Source: Bacteroidales bacterium
GTDB taxonomy: Bacteria; Bacteroidota; Bacteroidia; Bacteroidales; F082
Direction: 5' to 3'
Assembly: GCA_017530365.1 (NCBI GenBank)
Contig: JAFXMK010000004.1
Span: forward strand, 1 to 64,000
Length of the DNA: 64,000 bases
In this document: one piece after another, positions 24,492 to 34,735 of the stretch
Layout: each line of letters starts with the position of its first letter
Position numbering within the stretch: the first letter of the stretch is position 1
Made by a program: the position numbers and the translations under genes
The notes under the pieces: model-generated
The model's input: the letters and a program-made list of their open reading frames with translations, nothing else
Told to the model about the DNA's origin: nothing
Database searches by the model: none

Positions 24492-26067
24492 GCTGACGTT
24501 GCTGTTGTTGGCAAGTGCCTTGGTTCGAGCTTTCCTGGCTGGATGGATCGAATTGGGCACCGACGAGGCCTACTATTGGACCTTTGCCAAATACCCCGAC
24601 TGGAGCCATTTCGACCATCCCGGCATGGTCGGCTGGTTAATTCAGCTTTTTAGCCTCAACCTGCTCTATGACAGTGAGCTCTTCATGCGCCTTGCCTCTG
24701 TAATCTTCATGACACTCAACACCTGGATCATGTTCCGTATCGGGAAAGAGATCAAAGACGAGCAGACAGGTCTTTGCGCTGCCTTGTTATACACTGGATC
24801 GATCTACGCATTTGTCATCACAGGCATCTTCATTCTCCCCGACACCCCACTCAACTTTTTCTGCCTCTTGGCCTTCTGGCTGTGCATCAGATATCTTAGG
24901 GGGAAGAGCAGTTGGAATCTCTTGGGAATGGGTTTGATGATCGGCCTTGCCGTCCTTTCAAAATACACCGGCGCCTTCCTCTGGGCTGGATTCCTGCTGT
25001 ACCTTTTGTTTTTCGATAGGAAACACTTCAAGAATCCCGTTCTCTATCTCTCTATCCTCATTACGGCGGCATGCTGCCTCCCCATCCTCTATTGGAACCT
25101 CCAGAACGACTTTATCAGCTTCCGATTCCACGGCAACAGAGTGAGCTTGTTTGACAAGCCCGACTTTCTCAGCTTACTCAGGGAATTATCAGGAGAGTTT
25201 TTCTATAACAACCCGATGAATTTTGCCGTTGCCGTTGCCGCTGTCATCGCCGCTTTTAAGAAGAAACTGCAGATGGACAAACCCATGATGCGCCTGACCC
25301 TGATCACCACCTTGCCTTTGATCTGCCTGTTTTTGCTTTTCTCCCTCAACCGAGAGACCTTGCCACACTGGTCGGCACCAGCCTTCGTCTTGCTCATCCC
25401 TCTCATGGCTTGCTGGACCACTTCATACAGTAAAAGACGCATCCGTTCCATCCTCTCTATCTCCATCGCTTTTCTAATAGTGACCCTTGTGGTAGGTGTG
25501 ACAGAAATCAAAACAGGATTTTACCCATTGGATAAAAACACCGAAGCGACGCAAATAGGGCGAAACGACATTACCCTCGACATGTATGGATGGAGACAAG
25601 CCAATGAAAAGTTCAACGAAATCCGAGCTAACGCCATCGCCGAGGGCGAGATGCCAGAAGATGCAGGAATCATCGGCAACAACTGGTTCCCCACTGCTAG
25701 CATCCATTATTACATCGCTCGTCCTTTGGATTTGAAAGTCAAAGGGTACGGACACTTTGAAAAGATACACAAATACCAATGGATCAACGAGTTGGAAGGC
25801 GGCTTTACCAAAGGAGAAGATTATTGGTACATAGCTGATAGCCATTACTTTATCGATCCAGACGAAGCATACGCCTACACTAATTTCAAAGAAATATGCA
25901 TTGCCGACACCATCCCCATCGAACGCAATGGCAAGACTGTTCGAAATCTATTCGTTTACGAATGCAAATCTCTCGTTTATGGTCCGCTCACATTAGAAGA
26001 GGTATTGGCAAAAAACAAAGAAAAAAGAGAATCATATAAACATAAGAAACCATGGAAAAGCTATTAG
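24463..26067 (+). CDS. GT39-type membrane glycosyltransferase (ArnT/PMT-like)
   Basis: 534 residues. The N-terminus has a membrane helix, then GTDEAYYWTFAKYPDWSHFDHPGM, the family signature whose DE pair and HP motif bind donor and metal. About ten more helices follow, then a soluble C-terminal domain of about 170 residues. These enzymes transfer a sugar from a polyprenyl phosphate to an acceptor on the periplasmic side. The start lies inside the PHP gene and the end overlaps pepT by 16 bases, so translation is tightly coupled. Acceptor unknown. Confidence 0.85.
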   Translation: MPDSKKTRIKLTLLLLASALVRAFLAGWIELGTDEAYYWTFAKYPDWSHFDHPGMVGWLIQLFSLNLLYDSELFMRLASVIFMTLNTWIMFRIGKEIKDEQTGLCAALLYTGSIYAFVITGIFILPDTPLNFFCLLAFWLCIRYLRGKSSWNLLGMGLMIGLAVLSKYTGAFLWAGFLLYLLFFDRKHFKNPVLYLSILITAACCLPILYWNLQNDFISFRFHGNRVSLFDKPDFLSLLRELSGEFFYNNPMNFAVAVAAVIAAFKKKLQMDKPMMRLTLITTLPLICLFLLFSLNRETLPHWSAPAFVLLIPLMACWTTSYSKRRIRSILSISIAFLIVTLVVGVTEIKTGFYPLDKNTEATQIGRNDITLDMYGWRQANEKFNEIRANAIAEGEMPEDAGIIGNNWFPTASIHYYIARPLDLKVKGYGHFEKIHKYQWINELEGGFTKGEDYWYIADSHYFIDPDEAYAYTNFKEICIADTIPIERNGKTVRNLFVYECKSLVYGPLTLEEVLAKNKEKRESYKHKKPWKSY

Positions 26068-27275
26068 ACAAATTCTTGAGGTATGTCGCCGTCGAGACGA
26101 CCTCTGATGAAAACTCGGAAACCCAACCCAGTGCTGCCAAGGAACTCGATTTGCTGCGTTTGCTTCGCGACGAGCTCCAACAGATGGGCATCAAAGCCGA
26201 GCTGGACGAATACGGCTACGTGATGGCCACCATCCCTGCCAACACCCGCAAAAAGATTCCAACCATCGGCTTCATCGCCCATGTCGATACCGCCCCAGAT
26301 GCCTCTGGCAAAAATATCAAGCCCCAGATCATCCCTAATTGGGACGGCAAGGACATCATACTGAACAAAAAGAAAAATATCGTGCTGCGCACATCCGAAT
26401 TCCCTGAGATGCTTCAATACAAAGGCCAGACCATGATCACCACCGACGGCACCACCCTGTTGGGCGCCGACGACAAGGCGGGCGTGGCTGAAATCATGTA
26501 TGCAGCACAATACATGATGGAACACCCTGAGTTCAAGCACGGCGAGATCAAGATTGGCTTCACCCCCGATGAAGAGATCGGTCGCGGTGTCGTCAAATTC
26601 GACGTCAAGAAATTCGGCGCCCAATACGCCTACACCATGGATGGCGGCGAGATCGGCGAGCTGGAGTATGAGAACTTCAACGCCGCAGGTGCCAAGATTC
26701 ACGTCCAAGGCAGCAACATCCATCCCGGCTATGGCAAGGACAAGATGGTGAACTCCATGCTCATCGCCATGGAACTCAACGCCATGTTACCCGAGGAGCA
26801 GAAGCCACGCTACACCCAAGACTACGAAGGCTTCTTCCACCTTACCGCCATCAACGGCACCGTCGAGGAAACCACGATGAGCTACATCATCCGTGACCAC
26901 GACCGCGACAAGTTCGAGGAAAAGAAAGCCTTGATGAGCTCCATCGTCAAATTCCTCAACCAGAAATACGGCAAGGTTGTCAAACTAGAGCTCAAGCATC
27001 AGTACTACAATATGCGCCAGGAGGTGGAACCCCACTTCTTCATCGTGGAGAGAGCCATCAAAGCCATGGAGATGGCCAATATCAAACCGAAGGTGCAACC
27101 CATCCGTGGCGGTACCGACGGCGCCAACCTCTCGTTCATGGGTCTGCCCTGCCCCAACATCTTCGCCGGCGGGCACAATTTCCACGGAAAGCTGGAATAT
27201 GTGCCGCTTGAGAGCATGATGAAAGCTTCGGAAGTAATTCTGAACATCATCACCCTGTTCCAAGTGGAAGGCTGA
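26052..27275 (+). CDS. pepT: Peptidase T (aminotripeptidase)
   Basis: 407 residues, M20B metallopeptidase that removes the N-terminal residue from tripeptides. Metal-binding and catalytic segments are present: IGFIAHVDTAPDASG, TTLLGADDKAGVAEIMYA, FTPDEEIGRGVVKFD, MDGGEIGELEYE and the C-terminal GGHNFHGKLEYVPLESM. Length is normal. It is a cytoplasmic housekeeping enzyme embedded between a glycosyltransferase and a sulfatase-family gene, so operon membership here may not reflect function. Confidence 0.97.
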   Translation: MEKLLDKFLRYVAVETTSDENSETQPSAAKELDLLRLLRDELQQMGIKAELDEYGYVMATIPANTRKKIPTIGFIAHVDTAPDASGKNIKPQIIPNWDGKDIILNKKKNIVLRTSEFPEMLQYKGQTMITTDGTTLLGADDKAGVAEIMYAAQYMMEHPEFKHGEIKIGFTPDEEIGRGVVKFDVKKFGAQYAYTMDGGEIGELEYENFNAAGAKIHVQGSNIHPGYGKDKMVNSMLIAMELNAMLPEEQKPRYTQDYEGFFHLTAINGTVEETTMSYIIRDHDRDKFEEKKALMSSIVKFLNQKYGKVVKLELKHQYYNMRQEVEPHFFIVERAIKAMEMANIKPKVQPIRGGTDGANLSFMGLPCPNIFAGGHNFHGKLEYVPLESMMKASEVILNIITLFQVEG

Positions 27276-27290
27276 CGCAATTAATCAGGA

Positions 27291-29207
27291 ATGAAAACCA
27301 CGCTCTACAAACGTCTGCTGCGTTTTTACGGCATCAGCATGGCCGTACTGACCCTGCTACGCATTGTTTTTATCGGTGTCCATCACAAGACGGGATTGCC
27401 CATTCTGGAGATCCTGAAAACCTTGGGAATCGGTATTGTCATTGACTCGAGCGTGATGTCGTGTTGTATTGTGGCCTGCTTCCTCTTGGGATTGCTGGCG
27501 TCACTGTTGAGCGAAAAAGCAGGCAATAAGACGCTGACCATCAGCCTGACAATAGCCTTGCTTTCCGTATCAGCCATCAACGTGGTTGATTTGTTTTACT
27601 ACAAATACTACAACACCCGGTTGAGTTATAATCTGGTACGTTATTTTTTCGAAAACATCAGTGAAAACTTCAAGATGCTGTGGAACAGCTTCCCGCTGTT
27701 TTGGATCATCCTTGGATGTATCATCGCCTTGATCCTATTGTGGATGTTCGTCGAACGTCTTTTCAAAGACGCACAGATACGGCAACGGTGGACTATCATT
27801 CCAGCAGTAATCCTGACTTTTGGCATTTTGTCCTTCTTATATTACGGCCCTCCGTTTTGGCGGCTTACCACTTTTTCCTCGGAAGTCATGCTGAATCAGG
27901 CAGCCAGCAACGGTGCCTATACCTTGGCCAAGTCGTACAGCGTCATGCGGAATTACCATAACGACCTGTTCCCCTTTGACGAACAGGCTGTCCTCCACGA
28001 CTTGGAAAACAACCTGGCTTTCCTACGTTCCTCCGAGGAAACGTCCGTGTCTTCCATCATGCCCACCATGCGCAAGTTCAAACAGCCCAATGAGCTAGCG
28101 GCACCTGAAAACGTAGTCATCGTCATTTGTGAGAGTTTCAGCGCCACCCTGACAGGGGTTATCGGCCAGGACGAAAGGTCTTATTCTCCCTATTTTGACT
28201 CGATCTGCAAGGAAGGCGTGTTGTTCACCCATTGCTTTTCAAACGGCCCGAGAACCCAACACGGACTCGTCTCGGTGTTGTCAGGCTTTCCTTCGGTCAT
28301 CGGGAGCTCGCTTATACGCCGACGTGAGACCAACGCTTTTTTCACTATTGCCGATGCTCTAAGGCCAGAAGGATACGAGACCAATTTCATCCATGGCGGG
28401 GATGTGAATTATGACGACATGGACGACTATTTGAAGCAAGGTAATTTCCAACATATCTACGGGGTTGATGATTTCGACAATTGGAGATTCAAGAACGACT
28501 GGGGTGTTTGTGACGAGGACCTGTTCGACTTCGCCTTCCATAAGATCAGCGAGGCACAAAAACCACATCTCACAGTGATTCTGACCATGAGCAACCATTT
28601 GCCTTTCGACATTCCACCCTATTACGCCGAAAGCCATCCCGAAGTGCTCGATTTCCAGGATTCGAAAGCCTCCTATTATTATGCCGATTACGCCTTTGGC
28701 ACCTTCATGGATAAAATGAAGACCTTGCCCAATTACGAAAACACCCTGATCTTGCGCATCGCCGATCACGGCGAGGTGTATTCCCAAGCCGACCATCAAT
28801 TCAGGATGTTTCACATTCCCGCCTTGCTGTTGAACGGAAGCCGACATGACACGGTCTTCGACGCCATTTGCTCCCAAATGGACTTCGTGCCGACCATCCT
28901 ATCGGAAATCGGATACAATGGCAACTTCCCTTGCATAGGAAGGAACCTCTATGCAAAAGACTACCGTCCCTTTGCCACGATGAACACCTACGACAACCTC
29001 CATATCTGGATGGAGAACGACAAAGTGATTACTTGGGATCTCATGACCGATGAGGCTAAATGCTATCGAATGCAAGACGATTTCTTGCTGGAGCCATCGG
29101 AATTACCCACCGAACCAGAAGCAAAGAAGGCGAAGTCATACCTCGCCTTCCTAAGTTATATTTACCAAAAGGGCCTTTATTCTGCGGCGCCTTCCAGCTT
29201 GCCGTGA
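27291..29207 (+). CDS. LtaS-like sulfatase/alkaline-phosphatase superfamily membrane protein
   Basis: 638 residues. Five membrane helices (about 1-190) precede an extracytoplasmic catalytic domain with [16 protein letters not shown], a probable nucleophile Thr in [38 protein letters not shown] and [11 protein letters not shown]. LtaS and EptA-type relatives transfer phosphoglycerol or phosphoethanolamine from lipids to surface polymers; which one applies here cannot be told. It starts 15 bases after pepT and converges on secA with a 31-base overlap. Confidence 0.85.
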   Translation: MKTTLYKRLLRFYGISMAVLTLLRIVFIGVHHKTGLPILEILKTLGIGIVIDSSVMSCCIVACFLLGLLASLLSEKAGNKTLTISLTIALLSVSAINVVDLFYYKYYNTRLSYNLVRYFFENISENFKMLWNSFPLFWIILGCIIALILLWMFVERLFKDAQIRQRWTIIPAVILTFGILSFLYYGPPFWRLTTFSSEVMLNQAASNGAYTLAKSYSVMRNYHNDLFPFDEQAVLHDLENNLAFLRSSEETSVSSIMPTMRKFKQPNELAAPENVVIVICESFSATLTGVIGQDERSYSPYFDSICKEGVLFTHCFSNGPRTQHGLVSVLSGFPSVIGSSLIRRRETNAFFTIADALRPEGYETNFIHGGDVNYDDMDDYLKQGNFQHIYGVDDFDNWRFKNDWGVCDEDLFDFAFHKISEAQKPHLTVILTMSNHLPFDIPPYYAESHPEVLDFQDSKASYYYADYAFGTFMDKMKTLPNYENTLILRIADHGEVYSQADHQFRMFHIPALLLNGSRHDTVFDAICSQMDFVPTILSEIGYNGNFPCIGRNLYAKDYRPFATMNTYDNLHIWMENDKVITWDLMTDEAKCYRMQDDFLLEPSELPTEPEAKKAKSYLAFLSYIYQKGLYSAAPSSLP

Positions 29208-32200
29208 CAGTTCTTGTACTTCTTTCCTGAACCACACGGGCACGGGTCGTTACGTCCCACCTTCTTTTCCACACGAATCGGCTGGGTAATCTCACGCTGC
29301 TGAGTGTTGCTGTGAGCCTGTGAGAGCAGGTCGTTGCGCTGCTCCTTGATCTTGGAACGGTCGATGCCACGGGCACGGTGCTCACGAACGTTGTCGGCAT
29401 CCTGAACGGGAATGTCGGCACGCATCAGGAAGGAAATGACCTCCTCGTTGATCTTCTCAATCATGGCACTGAACAGGTTGAACGACTCGAGCTTGTAGAT
29501 CACCAACGGGTCTTTCTGCTCGTATGTGGCATTCTGAACCGACTCCTTCAAATCGTCGAGCTCACGTAGATGTTCTTTCCAAGCGTCGTCAATGAGGCCC
29601 AAGGTGATGCTCTTCTCGATGCAAAGACTTACCTCACGGGCGCCGTTTTCCACTGCTTTCTTGAGGTTGACAATGACGTTCATGCCGTGCTTGCCGTCAG
29701 TGATCGGGATGGCGATGTTCTCGAAATGGGTCTCGCGTTCATACACGTTCTTGATGACCGGCATGGTCTTCTCACCGATGATTCGTGACTTCTCACGATA
29801 ATGCTCCAAGGCAGAGTCGAAGATCTTTTGAGCCAAATCGTCGGTTCTGCCGCGGTCGAACTCTTCCTCATCAAACGGCACATCGATACCCATCTTGGAA
29901 AGCAAATCCATCTTTAGGCCCTCGTAGTCCTTGACGTCGCGGGAATCAAGCAAAATCTTCTCACCGAGGTCATACATCATGTTGTTGATGTCAATGGAGA
30001 GACGCTCTCCGAAGAGGGCGTGGTGACGCTTGCTGTAGATCACAGTACGCTGTGAGTTCATCACGTCATCGTATTCGAGCAAGTGCTTACGTACGCCGAA
30101 GTGGTTCTCTTCGACCTTCTTCTGTGCTTTCTCGATCTGCTTGGTAATCATCGGATGCTGGATCACCTCGCCTTCCTTCAAGCCGAGACGGTCCATGAGC
30201 GGTGCAATACGCTCGGAACCGAACATACGCATCAAGTCGTCTTCGAGGGAGACATAGAACTGGGAGCTACCAGGGTCGCCTTGACGACCAGAACGACCTC
30301 TCAGCTGCCTATCGACACGACGTGACTCGTGACGCTCGGTGCCAATGATGGCGAGACCGCCAGCTTCCTTGACGCCGGGGCCCAGCTTGATATCGGTACC
30401 ACGGCCTGCCATGTTGGTGGCGATGGTGACGGTGCCAGCCTGACCGGCCTCACGGACGATCTGTGCTTCCTTGAAGTGCAACTTTGCGTTCAACACATTA
30501 TGCGGGATGCCCTTACGGGTCAGCATGCGGCTCAGCAACTCGGAGATCTCCACCGAAGTGGTACCTACCAGCACCGGACGGCCTTCCTTGACCAACTGTT
30601 GGATCTCGTCGATGACGGCGTTGTATTTCTCACGCTTGGTCTTGTAGATCATGTCCTCGTGGTCGATACGGGCGATGGGGCGGTTGGTCGGGATGACCAC
30701 CACGTCGAGTTTGTAGATATCCCAGAACTCGCCTGCTTCCGTCTCAGCGGTACCGGTCATACCGGCCAGCTTGTGGTACATACGGAAGTAGTTCTGCAAG
30801 GTAATGGTGGCGTAGGTCTGCGTGGCGGCTTCCACCTTCACGTTTTCCTTGGCTTCCACTGCCTGGTGGAGACCATCACTCCAACGGCGGCCTTCCATCA
30901 CACGACCGGTCTGTTCATCCACGATCTTGACCTTGTTGTCCTGGATGATATAGTCTTTATCCTTCTCAAACAAGGTGTAAGCCTTCAGCAGCTGACGGAC
31001 AGTGTGCAGACGCTCCGATTTCTCTGAGAAGTTACGCATCAACTCGGCCTTGCGCAGCACTTTCTCATCGTTGCTGAGGTTTTGATGTTCTAACTCGGCA
31101 ATCTCGGCACCCACGTCGGGCATTACGAAGAAGTCGGGGTTGTTATAGGCAGCGCAAAGAGCGTCGATACCTTTTTCAGTGAGATCAACAGTGTTGAGTT
31201 TCTCATCAATGACGAAAAACAGCTCATCGTCGATTTCATGCATTCTCTCGCCACGGTTCTGCATATAGATGCCTTCTGTCTTCTGGAGCAGCGTCTTCAT
31301 GCCTTCCTCACTGAGGAACTTGATGAGAGCGTTGTTTTTGGGCAAACCACGGTAGGCACGGAACAGCAGCTCAGCGCCATGGATCTTCTGCTCGTCGGAC
31401 GAGGTAGGATCGTTGAGGATTTGCTTGGCTTCGGCCAAAATCGTGGTTACCAAACGTTTCTGGTTTTCGTACAGACGAACCACATCGGGCTTCAGCTGGT
31501 CGAACTCCTGCAGATCGCCACGCGGCGTGGGACCACTGATGATCAAAGGTGTACGGGCATCGTCGATCAACACGGAGTCAACCTCGTCAACGATAGCATA
31601 GTGATGCTTACGCTGCACCAGCTCTTCAGGATTGCCCGTCATGTTGTCACGCAGGTAATCGAAGCCGAATTCGTTGTTAGTACCGTAAGTGATATCGCAG
31701 TTATAGGCACGACGACGGGCGGCCGAGTTGGGCTCGTGCTTGTCGATGCAATCCACGGTAAGGCCGAGGAACTCATACATGGCGCCCATCCATTCGGAGT
31801 CACGTTTGGCCAGGTAATCGTTGACGGTGACCACGTGGACACCTTTACCAGCCAGGGCATTCAGATACACTGGCAAAGTAGCCACAAGGGTCTTACCTTC
31901 ACCGGTGGCCATCTCGGCAATCTTGCCTTGGTGCAGCACGATACCGCCAATGATTTGGCAGTCGTAGTGCACCATGTCCCAAGTGACCATGTTGCCGCCA
32001 GCCATCCAACTGTTCTTGAAGTAAGCCTTGTCACCTTCGATGGTGACATGCTCGTATTTGGCTGCCAATTCACGGTCGAGGTCGGTGGCTGTCACTTCCA
32101 CGGTCTCATGCTCGCAGAAATATTTGGCGGCAGCTTTTACCACGGCGAAAGCCTGAGGCAAGATCTCGTTCAAAGCCTCTTCGATCTTCTCCAGCTCGCG

Positions 32201-32479
32201 CTTTTCGATCTTATCGACTTCGGTATAAATCTTTTCTTTTTCATCGGGATCCATATCCGGATTAGCTTCGACGCGAGACTTCAGCTCTGTAATCTCAGCG
32301 ACTTCGGCAGCGGTCTTGTTCTTGATGTATTCTTGGAATTCCACCGTCTTGTGACGGATAGCATCAATGTCTAATTTTACGATATCGTCGTATGCGGCGA
32401 GTGTCTTTTGGAGTATAGGTTGCAAAGCCTTGTTGTCACGCGTAGCCTTGTCACCGAATAGTTTCTTTAGAAAACCCAT
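29177..32479 (-). CDS. secA: Preprotein translocase ATPase SecA
   Basis: 1100 residues, in the longer size range found in Bacteroidota. Walker A is [14 protein letters not shown], followed by [35 protein letters not shown] and [19 protein letters not shown] of the helicase core. The C-terminus ends in a zinc-binding SEC-C motif ([14 protein letters not shown]). SecA drives protein export through SecYEG and supplies the periplasm with T9SS cargo. It has its own promoter at 32553 and a leader of about 70 bases occupied by a heptad array. Confidence 0.98.
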   Translation of the reverse strand: MGFLKKLFGDKATRDNKALQPILQKTLAAYDDIVKLDIDAIRHKTVEFQEYIKNKTAAEVAEITELKSRVEANPDMDPDEKEKIYTEVDKIEKRELEKIEEALNEILPQAFAVVKAAAKYFCEHETVEVTATDLDRELAAKYEHVTIEGDKAYFKNSWMAGGNMVTWDMVHYDCQIIGGIVLHQGKIAEMATGEGKTLVATLPVYLNALAGKGVHVVTVNDYLAKRDSEWMGAMYEFLGLTVDCIDKHEPNSAARRRAYNCDITYGTNNEFGFDYLRDNMTGNPEELVQRKHHYAIVDEVDSVLIDDARTPLIISGPTPRGDLQEFDQLKPDVVRLYENQKRLVTTILAEAKQILNDPTSSDEQKIHGAELLFRAYRGLPKNNALIKFLSEEGMKTLLQKTEGIYMQNRGERMHEIDDELFFVIDEKLNTVDLTEKGIDALCAAYNNPDFFVMPDVGAEIAELEHQNLSNDEKVLRKAELMRNFSEKSERLHTVRQLLKAYTLFEKDKDYIIQDNKVKIVDEQTGRVMEGRRWSDGLHQAVEAKENVKVEAATQTYATITLQNYFRMYHKLAGMTGTAETEAGEFWDIYKLDVVVIPTNRPIARIDHEDMIYKTKREKYNAVIDEIQQLVKEGRPVLVGTTSVEISELLSRMLTRKGIPHNVLNAKLHFKEAQIVREAGQAGTVTIATNMAGRGTDIKLGPGVKEAGGLAIIGTERHESRRVDRQLRGRSGRQGDPGSSQFYVSLEDDLMRMFGSERIAPLMDRLGLKEGEVIQHPMITKQIEKAQKKVEENHFGVRKHLLEYDDVMNSQRTVIYSKRHHALFGERLSIDINNMMYDLGEKILLDSRDVKDYEGLKMDLLSKMGIDVPFDEEEFDRGRTDDLAQKIFDSALEHYREKSRIIGEKTMPVIKNVYERETHFENIAIPITDGKHGMNVIVNLKKAVENGAREVSLCIEKSITLGLIDDAWKEHLRELDDLKESVQNATYEQKDPLVIYKLESFNLFSAMIEKINEEVISFLMRADIPVQDADNVREHRARGIDRSKIKEQRNDLLSQAHSNTQQREITQPIRVEKKVGRNDPCPCGSGKKYKNCHGKLEGAAE

Positions 32480-32485
32480 TTTATT

Positions 32486-32527
32486 CAGTTTGCAGTTTGA
32501 AGTTGATAGTTGTCAGTTAATAATTGA
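32486..32527. repeat. Heptad array in the secA leader
   Basis: Six in-phase units: CAGTTTG twice, AAGTTGA, TAGTTGT, CAGTTAA, TAATTGA. Unlike the others it does not follow a stop codon but lies between the secA promoter and start, so it is in the 5' leader. Confidence 0.8.
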
Positions 32528-32552
32528 AATCTGCATTCAGGCAAAATTCGTG

Positions 32553-32560
32553 CAAAGGTA
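32553..32560 (-). promoter_or_regulatory. -7 element TACCTTTG for secA
   Basis: TACCTTTGC on the minus strand, 73 bases before the secA start. Confidence 0.65.
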
Positions 32561-32598
32561 GGGATTTTCCTTTAAATAATAAAATATGTGCCAAAAAG

Positions 32599-33807
32599 TC
32601 AGATGTATTGTTGTCGCGAATCCGCCATGATCATCATCAAGCATGCGATAGTAACAGCTTGCAGCCGGAAAGTGAACCACCAATGCAAATAGCTATGGTT
32701 GGATAAGATGAAATACCAAACGTATGGCATCAAAGCGATGATCAAAAACAAAATGGCTTTTTTATAATTGAAACTCCGGTATTTGACCAGTTTGAAAACA
32801 AGCATAACTACGGCCACGATTCCGACAATCCACCAGTTGAGCATCTCGAGATTCATCGTGACGGCATCCCAACGAGTGAATTCATCAGCCTCCATGCGAT
32901 ATAGACTCACTTCGTAGGCGTCAGCGAAGATGTTTTGGCCCAAGATAAGACTAGCCAATGCCCATTTTGTGACAAAAGTCAAGGCAAAACCGAGACCCCA
33001 TAACAGAATCAATTGAATGCACTCAACAAAACCTTTTTTGAGTAAAAACCCTTCGTCAGGTTTCAATGAAAGCATGACGGCCAATGGAATACCCAACGTA
33101 AGCAACGGCGTAGTGAGCAAGTCGAAATAGCAAGTCAAAGAGCCAATAAGGAAAAACAACAAGCCAAAGCCTTTCGATTTATCTCGCTTGATCACCAATA
33201 GACTTCCTATGATGGTGATTGCCAGCACAGGAAAGAATTGCATGGAAAACTGGGTTATGAAACCGTATGTCATCAGTAATCCCATCGACAAAGCCAAGGT
33301 CTTCAGCCATCCAGCTTTTTGATAGTAAACACAAGCCAATAGCAGCAGCAATACCGAACTCGCAAGCAATAGCACAAAACGCAAGGTGGCGTAATCCATC
33401 AACAGGAACAACAACCTATAAAGAAAAGAGCCACCATGCCAATAGCGCGAATAGTGTTGCTCTTCCAAGGTCTCACCATTGACGCGTCTTACCAACAGCC
33501 CTGGTTGATCCCAATCGCGACCCTGCTCGCTGCTACGAATCATCTTCATGGCCGCCTTTACAGGATGCTTCCGATCAATGTTGTAGATCTGGTTCATCAT
33601 CAAGGCATCGGTGAAGTTGTCCAACCGGTATTGTTCCATGTCATTGAGAAGCCTTGGATAGAGGCCTTCCGCGGCAATCACGGGTGCCGACTCGGCAATA
33701 TGACGCTTGATAGCCTTGTCGGGCAACCAACTCGACAACACGCCAAAAACAAAATAAGCGGCGATGAGTGTTATAAATACGATACTATATTTCGTTATGT
33801 TTCTCAT
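32599..33807 (-). CDS. Polytopic membrane protein, probable GT-C-like partner of a GT2
   Basis: 402 residues with about ten predicted membrane helices and a first periplasmic loop of about 100 residues (ending ...RYWHGGSFLYRLLF). No family was recognised with certainty. The layout (large first loop, many helices) and its place downstream of a GT2 enzyme, overlapping it by 23 bases, suggest a polyprenyl-phosphate-sugar-dependent transferase or a glycan-processing membrane protein. I chose the ATG at 33807 (MRNITKYS); one at 33819 is also possible. Last gene of the Nudix-coaD operon. Confidence 0.6.
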   Translation of the reverse strand: MRNITKYSIVFITLIAAYFVFGVLSSWLPDKAIKRHIAESAPVIAAEGLYPRLLNDMEQYRLDNFTDALMMNQIYNIDRKHPVKAAMKMIRSSEQGRDWDQPGLLVRRVNGETLEEQHYSRYWHGGSFLYRLLFLLMDYATLRFVLLLASSVLLLLLACVYYQKAGWLKTLALSMGLLMTYGFITQFSMQFFPVLAITIIGSLLVIKRDKSKGFGLLFFLIGSLTCYFDLLTTPLLTLGIPLAVMLSLKPDEGFLLKKGFVECIQLILLWGLGFALTFVTKWALASLILGQNIFADAYEVSLYRMEADEFTRWDAVTMNLEMLNWWIVGIVAVVMLVFKLVKYRSFNYKKAILFLIIALMPYVWYFILSNHSYLHWWFTFRLQAVTIACLMMIMADSRQQYI

Positions 33808-34735
33808 TCTCAAAGGCAATCAGGCTGAGTTCGAAAATCTTTCTGTTGTTGCTTCCGATAGTATCGAGGCAAAGGCCAGTAAAGAAAGACAACAATCCAG
33901 CGATAGCTAAGAAACCAGCGGTAATCAAGGTGGGGAAACGGGGCACCAAGCCGATCTTGAAATACTCGACCAGCACAGGAATGAAGAGAATCAACGAGAT
34001 GGCAATCAGCACAGCTGCCAAGATGCCGAAGAACAGCAAAGGCCTGTAATTCTTGAACAAAGAGAAAATGATCCTCAATATCTTGAACCCGTCACTGACA
34101 GTGTTGAGTTTGGATTCCCCTTCTTTTCTATCGCTGTATTCAATGGGCTTTTCCTCTATGACGAAACGCTTGTCCAAAGCATGGATGGTCATCTCGGTCT
34201 CAATCTCGAAGCCTTCCGACATGACAGGGAACAACTTAACAAACTTTCTGCTGAAGGCACGATAGCCCGTCATGATGTCATGGATGTTGACATGCCACAA
34301 ACGATTGATGAGCCCCCGCACCAGCTTGTTGCCCGAGTTATGGAGAGGCCGCTTGTTTTCCTTGAAATACGTCGTGGATAGGCGGTCTCCGATGACCATA
34401 TCCACACCATTGTCCATGACCGGTTGTAGCAACGTCATGGCGGCATCTGCAGGATAAGTCCCGTCGCCATCGACCATGAGATAGCAGTCCGCATCGATCT
34501 CTCTGAACATACGCCTCACCACGTTGCCCTTGCCTCGTCTGGATTCTTTTCTCACTACAGCGCCTGCCTCGGCTGCTATCCGAGCGGTATCATCAGTTGA
34601 ATTGTTGTCATAGACATATACCGTTGCCTCTGGCAGCACTTTCTTAAAATCGGCCACCACGGCACCAATGGAGGGCGCCTCATTGAAGCACGGAATCAGC
34701 ACGGCGACACGTTGTTGCTGGATCGGATTTGTCAT
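33785..34735 (-). CDS. GT2 polyprenyl-phosphate glycosyltransferase
   Basis: 316 residues. The GT-A domain starts VAVLIPCFNEAPSIGAVV, with YDNNSTDDTARIA, the metal motif MVDGDGTYPADA and DIMTGYRAFSRKF. Two C-terminal membrane helices follow (about 235-258 and 270-292). This matches dolichyl/polyprenyl-phosphate sugar synthases. The ATG overlaps the upstream stop by one base (TAATG). With the next membrane gene it forms a second GT2-plus-membrane pair similar in plan to the gtr-like triad at 10-13 kb. Confidence 0.85.
   Translation of the reverse strand: MTNPIQQQRVAVLIPCFNEAPSIGAVVADFKKVLPEATVYVYDNNSTDDTARIAAEAGAVVRKESRRGKGNVVRRMFREIDADCYLMVDGDGTYPADAAMTLLQPVMDNGVDMVIGDRLSTTYFKENKRPLHNSGNKLVRGLINRLWHVNIHDIMTGYRAFSRKFVKLFPVMSEGFEIETEMTIHALDKRFVIEEKPIEYSDRKEGESKLNTVSDGFKILRIIFSLFKNYRPLLFFGILAAVLIAISLILFIPVLVEYFKIGLVPRFPTLITAGFLAIAGLLSFFTGLCLDTIGSNNRKIFELSLIAFENEKHNEI

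Noticed and set aside
31238-32374. Open frame of 378 codons opposite secA
   Set aside because: It lies entirely antisense to conserved SecA core and repeats its codon bias in complement; no domain recognised.
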